Shown here: positions 32,228 through 32,506 of the stretch, in pieces
Numbering within the stretch: position 1 is the first letter of the stretch
How the letters are laid out: each line of letters starts with the position of its first letter
The notes under the pieces: model-generated
Databases searched by the model: none
Seen by the model: only the letters and a program-made list of their open reading frames with translations
What the model was told of the DNA's origin: nothing
Assembly (NCBI GenBank): GCA_028287105.1
Contig: JAQBQH010000200.1
Location: forward strand, 1 to 32,506
DNA length: 32,506 nt
From: Myxococcales bacterium
GTDB taxonomy: Bacteria; Myxococcota_A; Polyangia; Palsa-1104
Direction of reading: 5' to 3'
Translations under genes and position numbers: made by a program

Positions 32228-32506
32228 GTCGTATGCCTTCCTTGTGCGCGGCCGCGGTTGAGGTGCACGCGAATCGTGTACTCGCCGCGGCGCATGACCT
32301 CGTGCGCGTGGCGCTCGGCTTCGGAGCCGACGCCGACGCCGCCGCGGCAGATCTCGACTTCGCCGATGGCGACGTCGAGCTTGCGCGGATCGATGTCGAC
32401 GCCGGAGTTGCCGATGGCGGCGAGGATGCGGCCCCAGTTGGGATCGGCGCCGTAGAAGGCCGACTTGCACAGCGGCGACTGCGCGATGCGACGGGCGACG
32501 GCGTCG
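32176..32506 (-). CDS. argJ: Glutamate N-acetyltransferase / amino-acid acetyltransferase, C-terminal part
   Basis: The frame runs off the right edge, leaving 109 C-terminal codons. It reads SPLCKSAFYGADPNWGRILAA, then CDLTVDYVKLNADYRS at the stop. The GADPNWGRI segment and the NADYR end are ArgJ hallmarks. ArgJ moves the acetyl group from N-acetylornithine to glutamate in the cyclic arginine pathway. The N-terminal half, with the self-cleavage Thr nucleophile, is outside the window, so bifunctionality cannot be judged. Its last 52 bases contain the start of the lipoprotein gene. Confidence 0.93.
   Translation of the reverse strand, partial: DAVARRIAQSPLCKSAFYGADPNWGRILAAIGNSGVDIDPRKLDVAIGEVEICRGGVGVGSEAERHAHEVMRRGEYTIRVHLNRGRAQGRHTTCDLTVDYVKLNADYRS

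Overview
The window is strongly G+C-rich chromosomal DNA. Its genes fit a Myxococcota (delta-proteobacterial) organism. Pointers to this are a DUF4388-type protein with a long Pro-rich linker, many secreted lipoproteins, a MopE-type Cys/Asp metal-binding motif, a FrzS-like receiver plus coiled-coil scaffold, an HD-GYP protein, and a fatty-acid racemase paired with an SCP2 protein. I see no rRNA, tRNA, CRISPR array, insertion sequence or prophage. Coding density is very high, with no gene-free stretch above 300 bases.

Layout. 1-1211: a truncated Gly-rich lipoprotein and a second lipoprotein, both on minus. 1295-4772 (+): a DUF4388/TPR/PEGA-like membrane protein, a translationally coupled 57-residue membrane protein, and an M61 peptidase with a PDZ domain. 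4809-9558 (-): glnE, a coiled-coil lipoprotein and a branched-chain aminotransferase. 9615-12710 (+): glmU, then an SCP2 protein coupled to an alpha-methylacyl-CoA racemase. 12750-16876 (-): a tightly overlapping operon of an EEP-family hydrolase, rseP, tsaB, a DUF465 protein and a DUF1285-like protein. 16939-18828 (-): a large lipoprotein. 18902-19915 (+): a coiled-coil/Pro-rich protein whose 3' end overlaps hflX (-, 19899-21623). 21677-22741 (+): an HD-GYP protein. 22763-28428 (-): a PRC-barrel-like protein, a MopE-motif lipoprotein, the FrzS-like scaffold and a secreted protein. 28482-29881 (-): an ECF sigma factor with its zinc anti-sigma factor. 30001-30464 (+): two tandem small lipoproteins. 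30475-32506 (-): ald, a lipoprotein and the 3' end of argJ.

The regulatory DNA is unusually legible. Several genes have an extended -10 element of the form TGC-TATnAn placed exactly six bases before a GTG or ATG start with no Shine-Dalgarno, which suggests leaderless mRNAs. Other genes have TTGAnn-N17 promoters. The ECF sigma gene is preceded by GGAAT-N18-CGTT, the spacing known for SigR-type autoregulated promoters, and its anti-sigma partner has the Cys/His spacing of RsrA joined to a membrane anchor. I regard this as the most interesting module here. No clearly unprecedented multi-gene defence or biosynthetic system is visible.
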